A stretch of 45,196 nt of DNA from contig JANBPT010000314.1 in the NCBI GenBank assembly GCA_027575765.1, positions 1 to 45,196 of the forward strand, given 5' to 3'. Positions within the stretch are counted from its first letter, which is position 1, and each line of letters starts with the position of its first letter. This DNA comes from Tieghemiomyces parasiticus (taxonomy: Eukaryota; Kickxellomycota; Dimargaritomycetes; Dimargaritales; Dimargaritaceae). Both the position numbers and the translations under genes were made by a program. Of the stretch, positions 23,701 to 32,514 are shown piece after piece. Below the pieces are notes generated by a model that was not told the DNA's origin, ran no database searches, and worked only from the letters and a program-made list of their open reading frames with translations.

Positions 23701-23921
23701 TTAACCATCGGTTGGAACACATTGATCGTTGCCTAGACTACCTCGAAGCCAGCCAAATTTTTGTGGCTGGACCCACCATGGAAGAGGCGTTCACGACATG
23801 CCTTAGGAAGTTTGAATTATACACGGCCCGGCGTATTTACGACCAATTCACCAGCTATACCCATCAGACGCCTAGCTCCCTGATGTTGGAAACCGCGCGT
23901 ATGTACGAGTTCATCGATTGA
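20775..23921 (+). CDS. pentatricopeptide-repeat (PPR) protein, probably organellar
   Basis: Helical-repeat protein of 1048 residues from the ATG at 20775. PPR proteins bind RNA, in fungi mostly in mitochondria, affecting stability or translation of specific transcripts. Repeat-like pairs of helices are visible at about 167-215 (TPDTANLILGNALRQ), 485-551 (SNALIQGWLATRRPALAFEY and VDTWNIFLADLFRRG), 583-653 (ETYQVFLRGFGGTGN), 818-908 (VTYNVLIRVFLDRGEDQRAL, VTFTLLIGSALRNGHLGQAL, ATLNALIRYY) and 963-1025 (HQTLQILLAGCLLNHRLEH). The 818-908 block is the clearest. Segments between are Pro/Thr-rich spacers. The N-terminus at 20775 is not an obvious mitochondrial presequence. The frame is open a further 42 codons upstream to a GTG, so the true start may lie in an unrecognised 5' exon. 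No orthologue can be named. Confidence 0.75.
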   Translation: MTASQRNPWTVVYNLGHHRCLTRGPTVDEFVHILRLLTAPDQPDRPWPDRIAQIIAYGRTQWLLSPEVMETTQTVEGLRVNPWVQSSRPELSKRDPERRAAELTRLGLQRPRIYFRGQFEHHQQWQQDLLVSDQLAAQFSALRAYRYAKQLKTDVGRQGVDLSADLVFTPDTANLILGNALRQHDLPLTFNLLYDIAGRGQGLPTSSCLNRIVYETSQQAQLYRRFTTAAGAIVDPIDTLGQVTEFYNQASESKSPDDVQAALFDTPLPLSPEPDSSKARALPAKVRPNDVHPPDGPRLQPIVLPDFLLRRCYYLFDQITKPNRLDSKSADPSSAARLPTPSPVQVPSHRKQAAPRLTNAATQPPLTSAEETALFTDLFVNLHPATLPDTFITRLLTDPPLSRFTALLRSVFSRAPFEIPPPVLTLGIATLVKANRVGTANNAYGLLFRSFYDPDGVKPNARLRLQPAYLKFITQYPYLAFPFTRAASNALIQGWLATRRPALAFEYLKRMVDMGIDPGVDTWNIFLADLFRRGFQADTIQLWRHFEQAAEAIAEGRAPDSAPYQSNQPGYAGLVHLGPVPPPSAETYQVFLRGFGGTGNIVEMLNVYHSLVRDSAVEPTRQHYSTVLIYLNRHGDPEHVLRTLPTIARGLQVDRIRPQFMRHPGVVPTDVNDDPPAVMSDISRGADPIGRPEAPAVTGSTTAELFYPTTAVFNDLLRKLESGHEPGLALKVFNELRGAHRHEPTIAGPRSNSPDLCASLPTAVPDQPSMTTAAGGPVRSDIPASGPEIAATAQSGTAAGTTTHLPYRATSTTSSGRSPNIVTYNVLIRVFLDRGEDQRALRMLEYLKTGPVHPDPVTFTLLIGSALRNGHLGQALTLFGDMTTRLHLQPTVATLNALIRYYMLAAHEACHPDDALPKASQHPDLESATLPLAPPAAPTAHERYYCAAWAVFDAFTTYEQDPDHQTLQILLAGCLLNHRLEHIDRCLDYLEASQIFVAGPTMEEAFTTCLRKFELYTARRIYDQFTSYTHQTPSSLMLETARMYEFID

Positions 23922-25300
23922 GGCGTGCGGAAATAAGGACCTTGGATGGGTCATTCTGTTAGACTCTCGACCTAGATGCTGGCCAATAAAGGGTCATACG
24001 CCTCAAACGCCCGGGATCGCACCTCCGGTAGAGGGCCAGCCGACTATCTTGGCTCATTGGGGATGGATGGTGGCGACCGGGGAGGGCTTATAATCGCTAG
24101 GTTCCACGTGAGTTGGCGATGAAACCAAAATCAGCCCTCGTAAAACTTATCAAACCAATGCTGCCTGTAGGGTTTGTAAGGTACGCTGGAATCTTCAATC
24201 CACCAATTGCTTACTCAAAATAACCAACATCCGAGTAAACTGACGAGTATGTTCGCTTTCACGGGATATTAAGGCACATAATAATGCCGCTAGGGTGGAC
24301 CCCGGGATAACTCCGACTTTCTGGCTGATTCGATGCATCTGAGTCGGGAAAGGGCTGCTGTTTGTAATGCCATGCCTCGCCGCCGACTTGGACGGGTGGA
24401 TTGTAAAGGGATAGTCACGTTTTGGCATAGATATCAAAGACGTATAGCAAGCGGTTACTGGTTACGGCAAAGTAGAGCAGGGATGCCAACTGTCAAACGA
24501 GTGCCAGATGGCGGGTCGGGCAAAGCCTTGGATGATCTCCAAGTCGACATTGCAGCTCGCCCATACATGGTTTTACAGCACGCATCGCACGACGGTAGGT
24601 CGATGGCGACGGGCTCCCAGCCTCCCGCTCACTAACTAACTGGTATTTTGTCTCTACTAGCGACTCTCCAACCTTGTTCCTGCCAAGTTTGCTTTTTTCG
24701 CATGGTCTGTTGAGTGGCAACCCCTTCGGCCTTTTAATTAGGCAATCGTGGCCCGTACGAAGCAAGAGGCGGTCATTGGAAAGCAGTGATACTGTCAAGG
24801 GTAGCGTCCAACAGTTTGTTGGTATGCTCAGAAAGGATGTACCTGGCCGTGCAGCTCTAGCATTGCCAACGCAAAATAACGACGTGCACCTTGCAGTCGA
24901 AAATGCGGAAGGGGGACACGTGTTGCAGGTGAATATGGAAGTGAGGCCATACATCGCAAAGTCATGAGGCTATGCCTTCCAGGGTAGTGGTGTAGCAGAG
25001 AGGCAGGCCGTGCTGTGGGAAACGACTCGAGTTTCGAGTTGAGTCAACCAGGACCCCCCCGTGCCCAATACCCTTGATTTTTCGTTAAGGAATCACAATT
25101 TTGGGACTTTGGCCTTCTTGTCAAAGAACGTAGGGGACTCCCGCACTTCCGATAAGATGGTGTTGTATCAATTTACTGAAGGTAGAAATGCATACTTGGG
25201 ATTGGAGATGACAAATAACGTTTTTTTTTTCGTTTCTTAACAGCCTACGAGTAAACAAAGGATAGAACCAATCCGCAACGTTGGTGTCTAGTAAACCAGC
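23922..25300. other. intergenic between the PPR and UTP21 genes (3' ends face each other)
   Basis: About 1.4 kb without a recognised gene between two convergent genes. Open frames of about 100 codons at 24333-24635 and 24674-24967 were inspected and have no identifiable domain. A T-run lies at about 25221-25230 downstream of UTP21. Confidence 0.45.
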
Positions 25301-28300
25301 CTAGCGCCTGGACGTCCGCGTGAATTCGATCAGGCATTGTGAGTACCGCAGCAAATCTTCCACACGCTGCCACTCGGACCGCAACAGCGTCTCCAGCGTA
25401 TCCAGCCAGGGCATAAAGGTATCCGGGTTACTGCTAACAATGTCACCGTAAATCTTGAGGAAAACGTGGAGGTAGACCTGGACGAGTTCGAAATCACGGC
25501 GTGAATACAGGGTGGCCACGAGGGCGGCGAGGAAGCGGACGGGTTCGCGGAAGGCATTCTCAACGCTCATAGACCGGAGTTCGAGATCGACGGCTGATGG
25601 GTTGAGCGACTTCATGTAGGCTATAAAGGGGGCGTAGGTCTGGGCCACCGCCGGGGAGGTAAGATCGGCGGGCCGCGTAACCATAGGGTCCCGCCGCACT
25701 AGACCGTTCAGGTCGACGCTATCATCCTCATCTTCGTCATCGTCGCGGTCGGTCAATAGGTACTTCTCGCGAGCGTCAGCCTCACACTGCCGGAGGATAC
25801 GTGTAAATTCTCGCTCCAGTTGCAGGCCATCCACGCTGATCACCCGGCTGTCGGCGTCCAGAGGCTTAGCGTCGTTGCTATCTCCGTCGACCGGCGGTGC
25901 CGTCTCCCCGGCTGACAGGTCCGTGGGTGCTGGCTTGGCCGAGGCGGCCTTGTCGGGGAGCGAGAACTTGGGCTGGAGGCCCGGTAAGGTCTGCAAAAAG
26001 AACGGGGCGGACTCGGGTTTCTTGGGAGGGGCCTGGGGCCGGTTGCGCTTCTTGATCGTGTCCAGGTGGAGCAGGGTCTGCCACTTGGCCTTGGCCACGG
26101 TAGACAGAGTGAGCAGGACATCTTCGAGTTGAGTAGGGGTCTCGTAGTCCATAATGATGAGCTCCTCATCCTCGTCGTTACCGGCGGACGCGTCAAGACG
26201 GGCCAGGTCGGCGGTGAGGGCGTCAGCGGCCTCCTCACTGTCGTCAGCGTCGGAGCGACGGATGGCGGTGGGGATACCTATGGTAGGGGGTTCGGCCTCG
26301 GTGACGGGACGCATCGGGATAAAGCGGAACATGCTCTTGTTGAGCCACAGGCTAACCCCCTGGTGCTCAGTGTGGGTAGTCGCGAGGTAGTCCCCCAGCG
26401 GCGAGAAGGCCAGGCTAGTAGGCAGCAGGTCGGTACGGAACCAGTCGATGAGGTGACCTGTGGGCAGGTCCCAAGTGCGGATGCTGCTGTCCAGAAGGGC
26501 GGCCACAACCCAACGGCCATCGGGACTGACCGCCCCGTGGATGATGCGCAAGCCGCCCGTGGAGATGTGACGCACAAGCTTGTAGGTGGCCGAGTCATAC
26601 ACACGGATGGTACTGTCGTCACCGAATACCAAGACCAGACCGTTACCGGCATGGTAGGCCAAAGAGGCGATCCCGGTATCGCACTGGATAACGTGGTTAA
26701 GTTTACGGGTAGACAGATTCCAAAAGGCCAGCTGACCATCCAAGGACCCGGATACGAACTGACGGTTCTTGTCGTCGCAGACCAGTCCAGTGACTAAGTC
26801 AGTGTGTAGTTGGAACGTATGCAGCATCTGGCCAGATTGCATGGTGTAGAGCGTGATGCTGCCACGGGAGCGCCCAACTAGCGCGTAGCTTCCGCAGTGG
26901 CTGATCGCCACCGCGTGGGCCCGCCCGCGGCTGGCGGCATTACTGCTCGGCGGCTTAAGGAGGATGGGCTCCAACTGTTGCTTATCGGTAGACCAGATAC
27001 GGGCAGAGGATTCCCCTTCGTGGCTGGTTACCATGTTTGCCCAATCGAGGGCGCGAATGGACGACACGGCTAGCTGAACCACGGGCGGGGCAAGTGGGGA
27101 TCCATCCTCTTGCGTACCAAAGCGGCCGGCATTAATGCGCCTGGCCTTCTGGCTCAATTTCATCACGGATAGAGCTCGATCCACTTCGAGCTGACACACT
27201 TTCCTGTCGGGCCCGGCAGTGAAGATGCGGTTGGATCCCTCGCCAAAAAAGGCAACATGGACGGGAGGTTCGGCGTGGCCCGACGCCTCACGCAACCGCC
27301 GACAAGTCCCATCGGGCTTATCGAAGATCCACTGACGCATGGCGTTGTCGCTACCAGCCGACAACAGAAGGTTGGAGTTAGGCATGTAGTTGAGGGTGGT
27401 AATGGCCCCGTGGTGGACACCCTCCATGTGGTGGAAAAGGCGCTTGGCGCTGAGGTCCCACACGGTGACATTGCCGTGGACATCCCCAGTAGCCATGTGA
27501 TACACGTCTTTGGCGGTGGAGAAAGTGATACATGTGACCTGGTCATTTTGTTGGTACCTCGCGACCCGTTCGTCCAAGCGAATGTTGTGCAGAATGATGG
27601 ACCCGTCGGTAAGGCCCACGGCCACCACGTCGACCGCAGGGGCCTGTTCGATACACACCACACCGGCACCGAAGGAGGAAATCTCGTAGACGAGTTTACG
27701 GAACTTGGTGTTCCAGATCTGCAAGGTCCCCTGGCGACTGCCAATCAGAATCTTATTGAGGTAGGTGGCAGGATGGACTACGCAGGTCGGGTGGAACCGT
27801 GCCGTGTCGAACTCAATGGTAGTGTACGGCTCGAGGGTCTTTTCGTACCAGATCTTGAGGGATCCGCCCTGGGTCAGAGCGTACACCTGTTCGCCAAAGG
27901 TGAGTAGGCTGAAAAGGTGGTCGGTTGAGTCCGCCACAGTCCGCCCGACCTCCCGGCCGGTATGAAATTTGATCACGTGGGGACCGGCCGTGGCCAGGGT
28001 GTGCAGGTCGGTGCCGGCCAGTCCGGTGATGGGGTAGTTCACCGGGGCCCCGACAATCACGGTGGCCATGTTAGCGAACCGGTATGACTGGAAACTGTTG
28101 CCAATACAACCCATGATGAAGAGGTTATTAGACCGCGTGAAGACCACGACCGGAACAGCATTGGCAAGGATGCCGATTGTTTGGTACGGTTGGAACAGCC
28201 GGCCGACGGAGGAAGCGGTTGGGGCGGCCGACGCACGCGCACGCTTGGCCGAATTGGAAGGGACGGGGGCGGTCATGGTAGACTCCGAATTGAGTGCGGG

Positions 28301-28306
28301 CGACAT
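25301..28306 (-). CDS. UTP21: Utp21/WDR36, SSU processome WD40 protein
   Basis: Component of the UTP-B complex of the small-subunit processome, acting in the nucleolus on early 18S pre-rRNA processing. A single 3006-nt exon encodes 1001 residues, slightly longer than yeast Utp21. The start is taken at 28306 (MSPALNSES); an alternative ATG lies at 28276. A Ser/Ala-rich leader with a basic patch (SAKRARAS) is followed by RLFQPYQTIGILANAVPVVVF, typical of the family. Tandem WD40 repeats cover about 40-690, for example LFSLLTFGEQVYALTQGGSL, MEGVHHGAITTLNYMPNSN and GRWVVAALLDSSIRTWDLP. The Utp21-specific C-terminal domain follows (LSTVAKAKWQTLLHLDTIKK at about 745, FFLQTLPGL, and an acidic DRDDDEDEDD stretch), ending in the helical segment with FELVQVYLHVFLKIYG. 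Identification is firm. Confidence 0.95.
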   Translation of the reverse strand: MSPALNSESTMTAPVPSNSAKRARASAAPTASSVGRLFQPYQTIGILANAVPVVVFTRSNNLFIMGCIGNSFQSYRFANMATVIVGAPVNYPITGLAGTDLHTLATAGPHVIKFHTGREVGRTVADSTDHLFSLLTFGEQVYALTQGGSLKIWYEKTLEPYTTIEFDTARFHPTCVVHPATYLNKILIGSRQGTLQIWNTKFRKLVYEISSFGAGVVCIEQAPAVDVVAVGLTDGSIILHNIRLDERVARYQQNDQVTCITFSTAKDVYHMATGDVHGNVTVWDLSAKRLFHHMEGVHHGAITTLNYMPNSNLLLSAGSDNAMRQWIFDKPDGTCRRLREASGHAEPPVHVAFFGEGSNRIFTAGPDRKVCQLEVDRALSVMKLSQKARRINAGRFGTQEDGSPLAPPVVQLAVSSIRALDWANMVTSHEGESSARIWSTDKQQLEPILLKPPSSNAASRGRAHAVAISHCGSYALVGRSRGSITLYTMQSGQMLHTFQLHTDLVTGLVCDDKNRQFVSGSLDGQLAFWNLSTRKLNHVIQCDTGIASLAYHAGNGLVLVFGDDSTIRVYDSATYKLVRHISTGGLRIIHGAVSPDGRWVVAALLDSSIRTWDLPTGHLIDWFRTDLLPTSLAFSPLGDYLATTHTEHQGVSLWLNKSMFRFIPMRPVTEAEPPTIGIPTAIRRSDADDSEEAADALTADLARLDASAGNDEDEELIIMDYETPTQLEDVLLTLSTVAKAKWQTLLHLDTIKKRNRPQAPPKKPESAPFFLQTLPGLQPKFSLPDKAASAKPAPTDLSAGETAPPVDGDSNDAKPLDADSRVISVDGLQLEREFTRILRQCEADAREKYLLTDRDDDEDEDDSVDLNGLVRRDPMVTRPADLTSPAVAQTYAPFIAYMKSLNPSAVDLELRSMSVENAFREPVRFLAALVATLYSRRDFELVQVYLHVFLKIYGDIVSSNPDTFMPWLDTLETLLRSEWQRVEDLLRYSQCLIEFTRTSRR

Positions 28307-28793
28307 GACGAGGCGGGTCGATAGACTGGCCGAAGCACAATAGTTCTTCGGTTGTGGATGTTGCGTGAGGCCGGATCGGCTTAGGCGCGGGCTGAGGTAG
28401 CCGGTGTATTCGCGAGGGAAGAGATATGGGCTTGAGGGCCGGGTAAAGTCGTTGTTAAATGCAGTGAGTGGGTGTGTGACGAGCAGCCGGAAGCTAGTAA
28501 AGTTGATGGACAGTCAATTCAATACTTCTCCATGCTAGTTTTCCTGGCGTGGAAGGGTAAATGGGTCAGCCAGAATAGCGGTCTCCTCTTTTTTTTATTT
28601 TTTTTCCACCAACATGCTGGTCAGGAAGCTCCAACGGCTAGCAGCTTGTGGGGACTACTGTACCAGGCCGCCAGCCCATCACGGTAAAAAAAATTGGGGT
28701 GAAATAAGACGCTCGGCAAATCGGGTGAATAAAGCGAGGCGGCCTGACCAGGGAATGGCCATGGATCTTATAGGTGTCAACTATAAAACATAT

Positions 28794-28803
28794 ATCACGT
28801 GAC
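28794..28803. promoter_or_regulatory. E-box-type element ATCACGTGAC upstream of UTP21
   Basis: The 10-mer ATCACGTGAC contains the palindrome TCACGTGA, the kind of site bound by Cbf1-like basic helix-loop-helix factors in fungi. It lies about 490 bases upstream of the UTP21 start codon, next to a TATATA-like stretch. The identical 10-mer occurs upstream of MRT4. Function is inferred. Confidence 0.45.
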
Positions 28804-29781
28804 GAATACGGCACCATTTTGCCTAACCTTATCGAAGGTACCCACCCCCACTCGGATGCCTTGTCGTGGTTTACCCAGTAGCACCAAGCCCTTTGGACAG
28901 CATCGAACGAAAGTACCTGACCCGGTCAATTGACAGTTCATTGCTTACACACTCCCCCCTGGCCCTCCTATGTCCGTCTAGGTCAGGATCTAAGGGGATG
29001 CAATGTCAGACTACCGCTACGCCAACCTGGGAGGACTAGGTTACGTGCCCGTTATCTCAACTTTACTGTCGGAAGCACTTGTCAACAGACATTGACCGAC
29101 TGCTTGCTAACCACCTGGTCCTACCATTTCTCCATAAATTACTAGGGAACTAATTCAAGAACTGCCATAGCCTAAGCCAAACGGCAGTTGCCACACCGGT
29201 TCTGGGGTTCACGGCTACCGTCGGGAAAGTCGCTTTGTGTCATTGGCTCCATATGAATAAATGTCAGAGAACACGTTGTATTTCGTACAGTACGACGACG
29301 CTCCACTATCACTTGGACTACCATTCTCTATCAACTATTATTGTGTAAGTATCGGCAAAGGGCAGTCCGTGTATCCGTCGTGCAGTCTGTATGGCTAGCA
29401 GGGGGATTTTTCTTGATCAGTGCCAAGCCCCATCCCTAGGCCGCCGGGTCCGCCCTAGAGGAAGACTTCTGGTTAGGCGTCCTACACCGGGTAGAGTGGC
29501 TTGGTTAGTTGTGACCTTGTGGTTTTCGTTTGCAGGTGTAGTCCTATTGTCGCTGCAGGGTTTCTCATTTCTCGTGTTTGGACAAAAGGTCGAGTATGTG
29601 CGGGTGACTGAAACTGATGCTTGGTCCGCTGCTATTATTGGCGCACCCACCCACATGACCCCCTTACCCTTTTGGCCGCAGCACACAGTGGTGCTCTAGA
29701 TCCTTCCCCAGGGTCCACGAACGCTCACGAGCATTCCACACGCCCTCGCTTTGCCAGCCGCGGAAGGCTCCTGACTCTTGT

Positions 29782-29811
29782 GGAATTTTCCCGACTTCTC
29801 GGGATTATTCA
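29782..29811. promoter_or_regulatory. heat-shock element array upstream of the Hsp20 gene
   Basis: Six contiguous 5-bp units alternate in orientation as heat-shock factor requires. Their core triplets are GAA (29783), TTC (29788), GAC (29793), CTC (29798), GAT (29803) and TTC (29808). Three match nGAAn/nTTCn exactly and three have one mismatch. The array lies about 260 bases upstream of a TATA box and 440 bases upstream of the Hsp20 start codon, where a heat-shock factor site is expected. Confidence 0.6.
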
Positions 29812-30068
29812 GCTTCCGCAGCATTCCTGCTCTGGGTAGCTGACTAGGGCCCATCGCGAACCAGATTTGTCAGCCCCAGCCGCCTCGTTGACACTTGCAA
29901 TACAGGCGAAGTCGGTAGTTGCACGCTTCTGGTGGTCGTTGCTGCCACGTAGTGCACGTCTCTGAAAGCTCCGGCCTTTTCTTTTTTGGAGGACAAGGCT
30001 ACACCAGACTGCCCCTCATGCAGATCGCCGTGGATAAATCATGGCATATCCTACTCGCACAATGCGGA

Positions 30069-30076
30069 TATAAATA
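30069..30076 (+). promoter_or_regulatory. TATA box of the Hsp20 gene
   Basis: TATAAATA, a canonical TATA element, 177 bases upstream of the ATG at 30253. Stress-inducible genes usually have a strong TATA box, consistent with the heat-shock element array further upstream. Confidence 0.6.
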
Positions 30077-30252
30077 GCTAGCTGCCGCCCCGCTTGAACA
30101 TCAATTATCTCAATTTCAGATATCATCGTACTCCCGGCCGCGCACCACCTCCAGTTACTACGCATCTAATCTTCTACACCGAAACCTTGTGATCCATTCC
30201 ACACCCCCATATTCAAGCGTATTCACTCAGCTTCTACAGCCCAGACCGCACC

Positions 30253-31140
30253 ATGTACGTTCTCTACCCAATGTCCGCCACTACTACCTGCCCGCCCCGC
30301 CGGCCTTGGGCCGCCCACAACCGCTGCCGCTCCCGTGTCCCTACGCCGCTTGGATCCTTCTCGATGGTTTTCGGGACTCCCTCCTCGGAAACGACCGAAG
30401 TCGCCGGGGCCTCTAGTAATTCTCCTGAGGCCCCTGGCTGTCAACGACAGGAAGCCAGTCCGAGCAAGCCTAACACTGAGGCCCCCCCCAAGGCGGACAA
30501 GCCCGCTACTACAGACGAGTCCCATACCTTCGCTTCAGACCTTGCTACTTGGGAGGCTGCCTTGGATGCCCTGTTCGCTCCCCGGACGACTCCGGTCGCG
30601 GAGACTGTACCGCGCCGCCACGCATCGCCGCGTAACCCTGGCTTCAGCACACCGAACGCACAGGTGATCGAGGATACCCAGGCCTACCATCTGGAAGTTG
30701 AGTTGCCGGGTGTCCCCCGTGATCACGTCACTTTACAGTGGGAGGAGGACCGCGTCCTAGCGGTGGTGGCCCAGCCCCCGACTAGCCCTCCTTTGTCCAT
30801 GACACCCGAGGCTGACGCTGGTGAAGCTACTGAAGAGCACCCGGTTGAGAAGCCCAATGCGGCAGACGAGGCGAGTGGAGTACCCGAGGGATCCATCGAC
30901 TCGGCCGAATACGTCTCCGTCGCCCCAGCTGAGCAGGAACCGAGTCCTGCTAGTGCCACCCCGATCGCCAACACTGGTACCGCGGTCGGCCCCCAGACCC
31001 ACCGGCGCTTCGCCCGTCGGTTCAGGTTTCCGCACGGTATCAACGCGGACGACATTAAGGCCCGCCTCCAGGACGGTCTCCTAAGCGTGACAGTGCCCAA
31101 GGCGACATCGGTGCCGCGCACGATTCCCATTTCACTCTGA
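30253..31140 (+). CDS. small heat-shock protein (Hsp20/alpha-crystallin family) with split domain
   Basis: ATP-independent chaperone that binds unfolding proteins. Single exon, 295 residues from the ATG at 30253; in-frame ATGs at 30271 and 30364 are alternative starts. A long Pro/Ser/Ala-rich N-terminal region (1-130) precedes the alpha-crystallin domain. The domain is split: its first half at about 133-177 (QVIEDTQAYHLEVELPGV, then VTLQWEEDRVLAVVAQ), an acidic low-complexity insertion at about 178-246, and the second half at 247-295. The second half has RRFARRFRFP, the signature LQDGLLSVTVPK, and a C-terminal IPI motif of the I-x-I type that docks subunits in oligomers. Insertions at this point are known in fungal Hsp30-type proteins. 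Regulation by heat shock is suggested by upstream elements. Confidence 0.9.
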   Translation: MYVLYPMSATTTCPPRRPWAAHNRCRSRVPTPLGSFSMVFGTPSSETTEVAGASSNSPEAPGCQRQEASPSKPNTEAPPKADKPATTDESHTFASDLATWEAALDALFAPRTTPVAETVPRRHASPRNPGFSTPNAQVIEDTQAYHLEVELPGVPRDHVTLQWEEDRVLAVVAQPPTSPPLSMTPEADAGEATEEHPVEKPNAADEASGVPEGSIDSAEYVSVAPAEQEPSPASATPIANTGTAVGPQTHRRFARRFRFPHGINADDIKARLQDGLLSVTVPKATSVPRTIPISL

Positions 31141-31411
31141 AGTGACTAGCCTAACGCCCTACGCCTAGAAATTCGCGTAATCCTTGCGATCATACATGTA
31201 TTCTTTATCTTTTATGGCATACTGCAGCCTGGATTTTGTTGTCTTACACCACTTCTTTGTAGCCGATCCTTTTCCAAACAAGTACCAGCCAAGAATTAGG
31301 GCCCATACCACTGGTTCTCTCCAGAATAAAAATATAAGCAATGAAATTTACTAACGTAGATCGTGCCGCTCCAATTTGTCTGAAGTCATCAAGGTGTCGG
31401 ACGAGGCGAGA

Positions 31412-32514
31412 TCATAGCCGGGTGAACTCCCCCTCGGTGTAGTAGCAAACAATGTTCAGCTTGAACTCGGACATTTGAATGTAGAAGTGTTTCTGTTGTG
31501 GGGAAGTGGGTGAGTAGTAGATAAGAGGGAGGGGGGATAACATCGTTAGTATTTGGCCCGCCCGATAGCATTCCTTGTGTGAATTAGAACGAACCGAAGG
31601 TCCTTGTACCACGGCCTGGCCAGAAAATAGTTTGGAAACCTACCAGGAGCTGCGTCTGCTGGCTGTTGAGGGTCTCTCCCTTACGGCAAATGTCAAAATC
31701 TTGAAGTAGGGTAACCACGCCGGTCTTGAGGGCGGTCGGCATACCTAGCCCGCGGAGCTGGGTCTCCATGTTCGACGGAAACATCTCGGAATCACTGCCG
31801 CGAACTACGGGTCCCTCTGGGAGGCTCACGGTGTGAGTAGCCACACAGCCGGCCCGGGCGTAATCCTGACGGCTGTACCGGTTGAAGAAGTCCAGGACCT
31901 CCGCCGGCTCGTCGTCAGTGAATAGCAGTACCATCTCACCCGATAGGGTGCTGGAGACCTTGTGACTGTCGGTCATGGCCTCGTCCTCGGGGCTCTTACC
32001 CAGCGCCACACGCGCCAGATGGTTGTGGCACCAGAGGAACGTGCCCGTAGTGTAGCTCGCACGCAGATCCTTAAGGAAGTTGTTGCGGAGGTTATCGCAG
32101 GAGAGCACGAAGAGGTACTTGTGATCGCTCAACAGGGACCGCATCTTAGGGAGGAAAGTACCAATCAAAGCAAGAGGAAGACGACGGGTGGGCAGTTAGA
32201 TTCTGCGACTCGACTGCGTCGACCGGGTAGTACCGCGGTGGTCCAGAGAGGCACAGACAGCCTGGATAATCTGCAGTAAGGGCGCGCTATTTAGCTGGTC
32301 GACCTCGCTGGCGAAAGGCAGGATGCCCCTTAGGGTCAGGTAAGCTGGGAAATGGGGCCTCCCCTCTCGCCCGAAGGTGTATTTTATATGCTTCGCTACG
32401 GGGAATAGCTAGGGTAGAGAGGCTTACCTTCTCGATGAGCTCACCCTTCGCCTCCTTGGGCTTGGCAGTGGTCTGGGTCAGGGAAATGACCTTGGCGCGC
32501 TTGGAACGGGGCAT
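31412..32514 (-). CDS. MRT4: Mrt4, 60S ribosome assembly factor (P0-like)
   Basis: Nucleolar paralogue of ribosomal protein P0 that holds the P-stalk site on pre-60S particles until P0 replaces it. Three exons are inferred on the minus strand: 32514-32428, 32144-31644 and 31492-31412, all introns in phase 0, giving 222 residues (yeast Mrt4 is 236). Exon 1 encodes the hallmark start MPRSKRAKVISLTQTT. Exon 2 begins MRSLLSDHKYLFVLSCDNLR after an AAG acceptor, continues through the P0-like RNA-binding fold (TTGTFLWCHNHLARVALGK) and the inserted domain (EMVLLFTDDEPAEVLDFF), and returns with LRGLGMPTALKTGVV and GETLNSQQTQLL. Exon 3 encodes KHFYIQMSEFKLNIV and the terminal GEFTRL. Donors are GTAAGC and GTAGGT. 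The AAG acceptor of exon 2 is the least certain boundary. Confidence 0.93.

Larger units (their letters stand above)
28307..30252. other. divergent intergenic region between UTP21 and the Hsp20 gene
   Basis: 1.9 kb separating two genes transcribed away from each other. It contains the ATCACGTGAC element, the heat-shock element array and the TATA box listed separately. No gene was recognised. An open frame at 29391-29699 with one hydrophobic stretch has no family resemblance and was not accepted. Confidence 0.5.

Noticed and set aside
24333..24967. Two open frames with loosely similar segments (LQVDIAARPYM and LQVNMEVRPYI)
   Set aside because: The similarity is short, the frames are not continuous, and no splice model joins them convincingly; chance is likely.
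26066..27907. Plus-strand open frames of 216-243 codons inside UTP21
   Set aside because: Antisense to firmly identified WD40 coding sequence; no independent evidence.
29391..29699. 102-codon open frame with one hydrophobic stretch
   Set aside because: A single hydrophobic run in an otherwise Arg/Pro-rich frame, no homologous features, and it lies in a promoter region.
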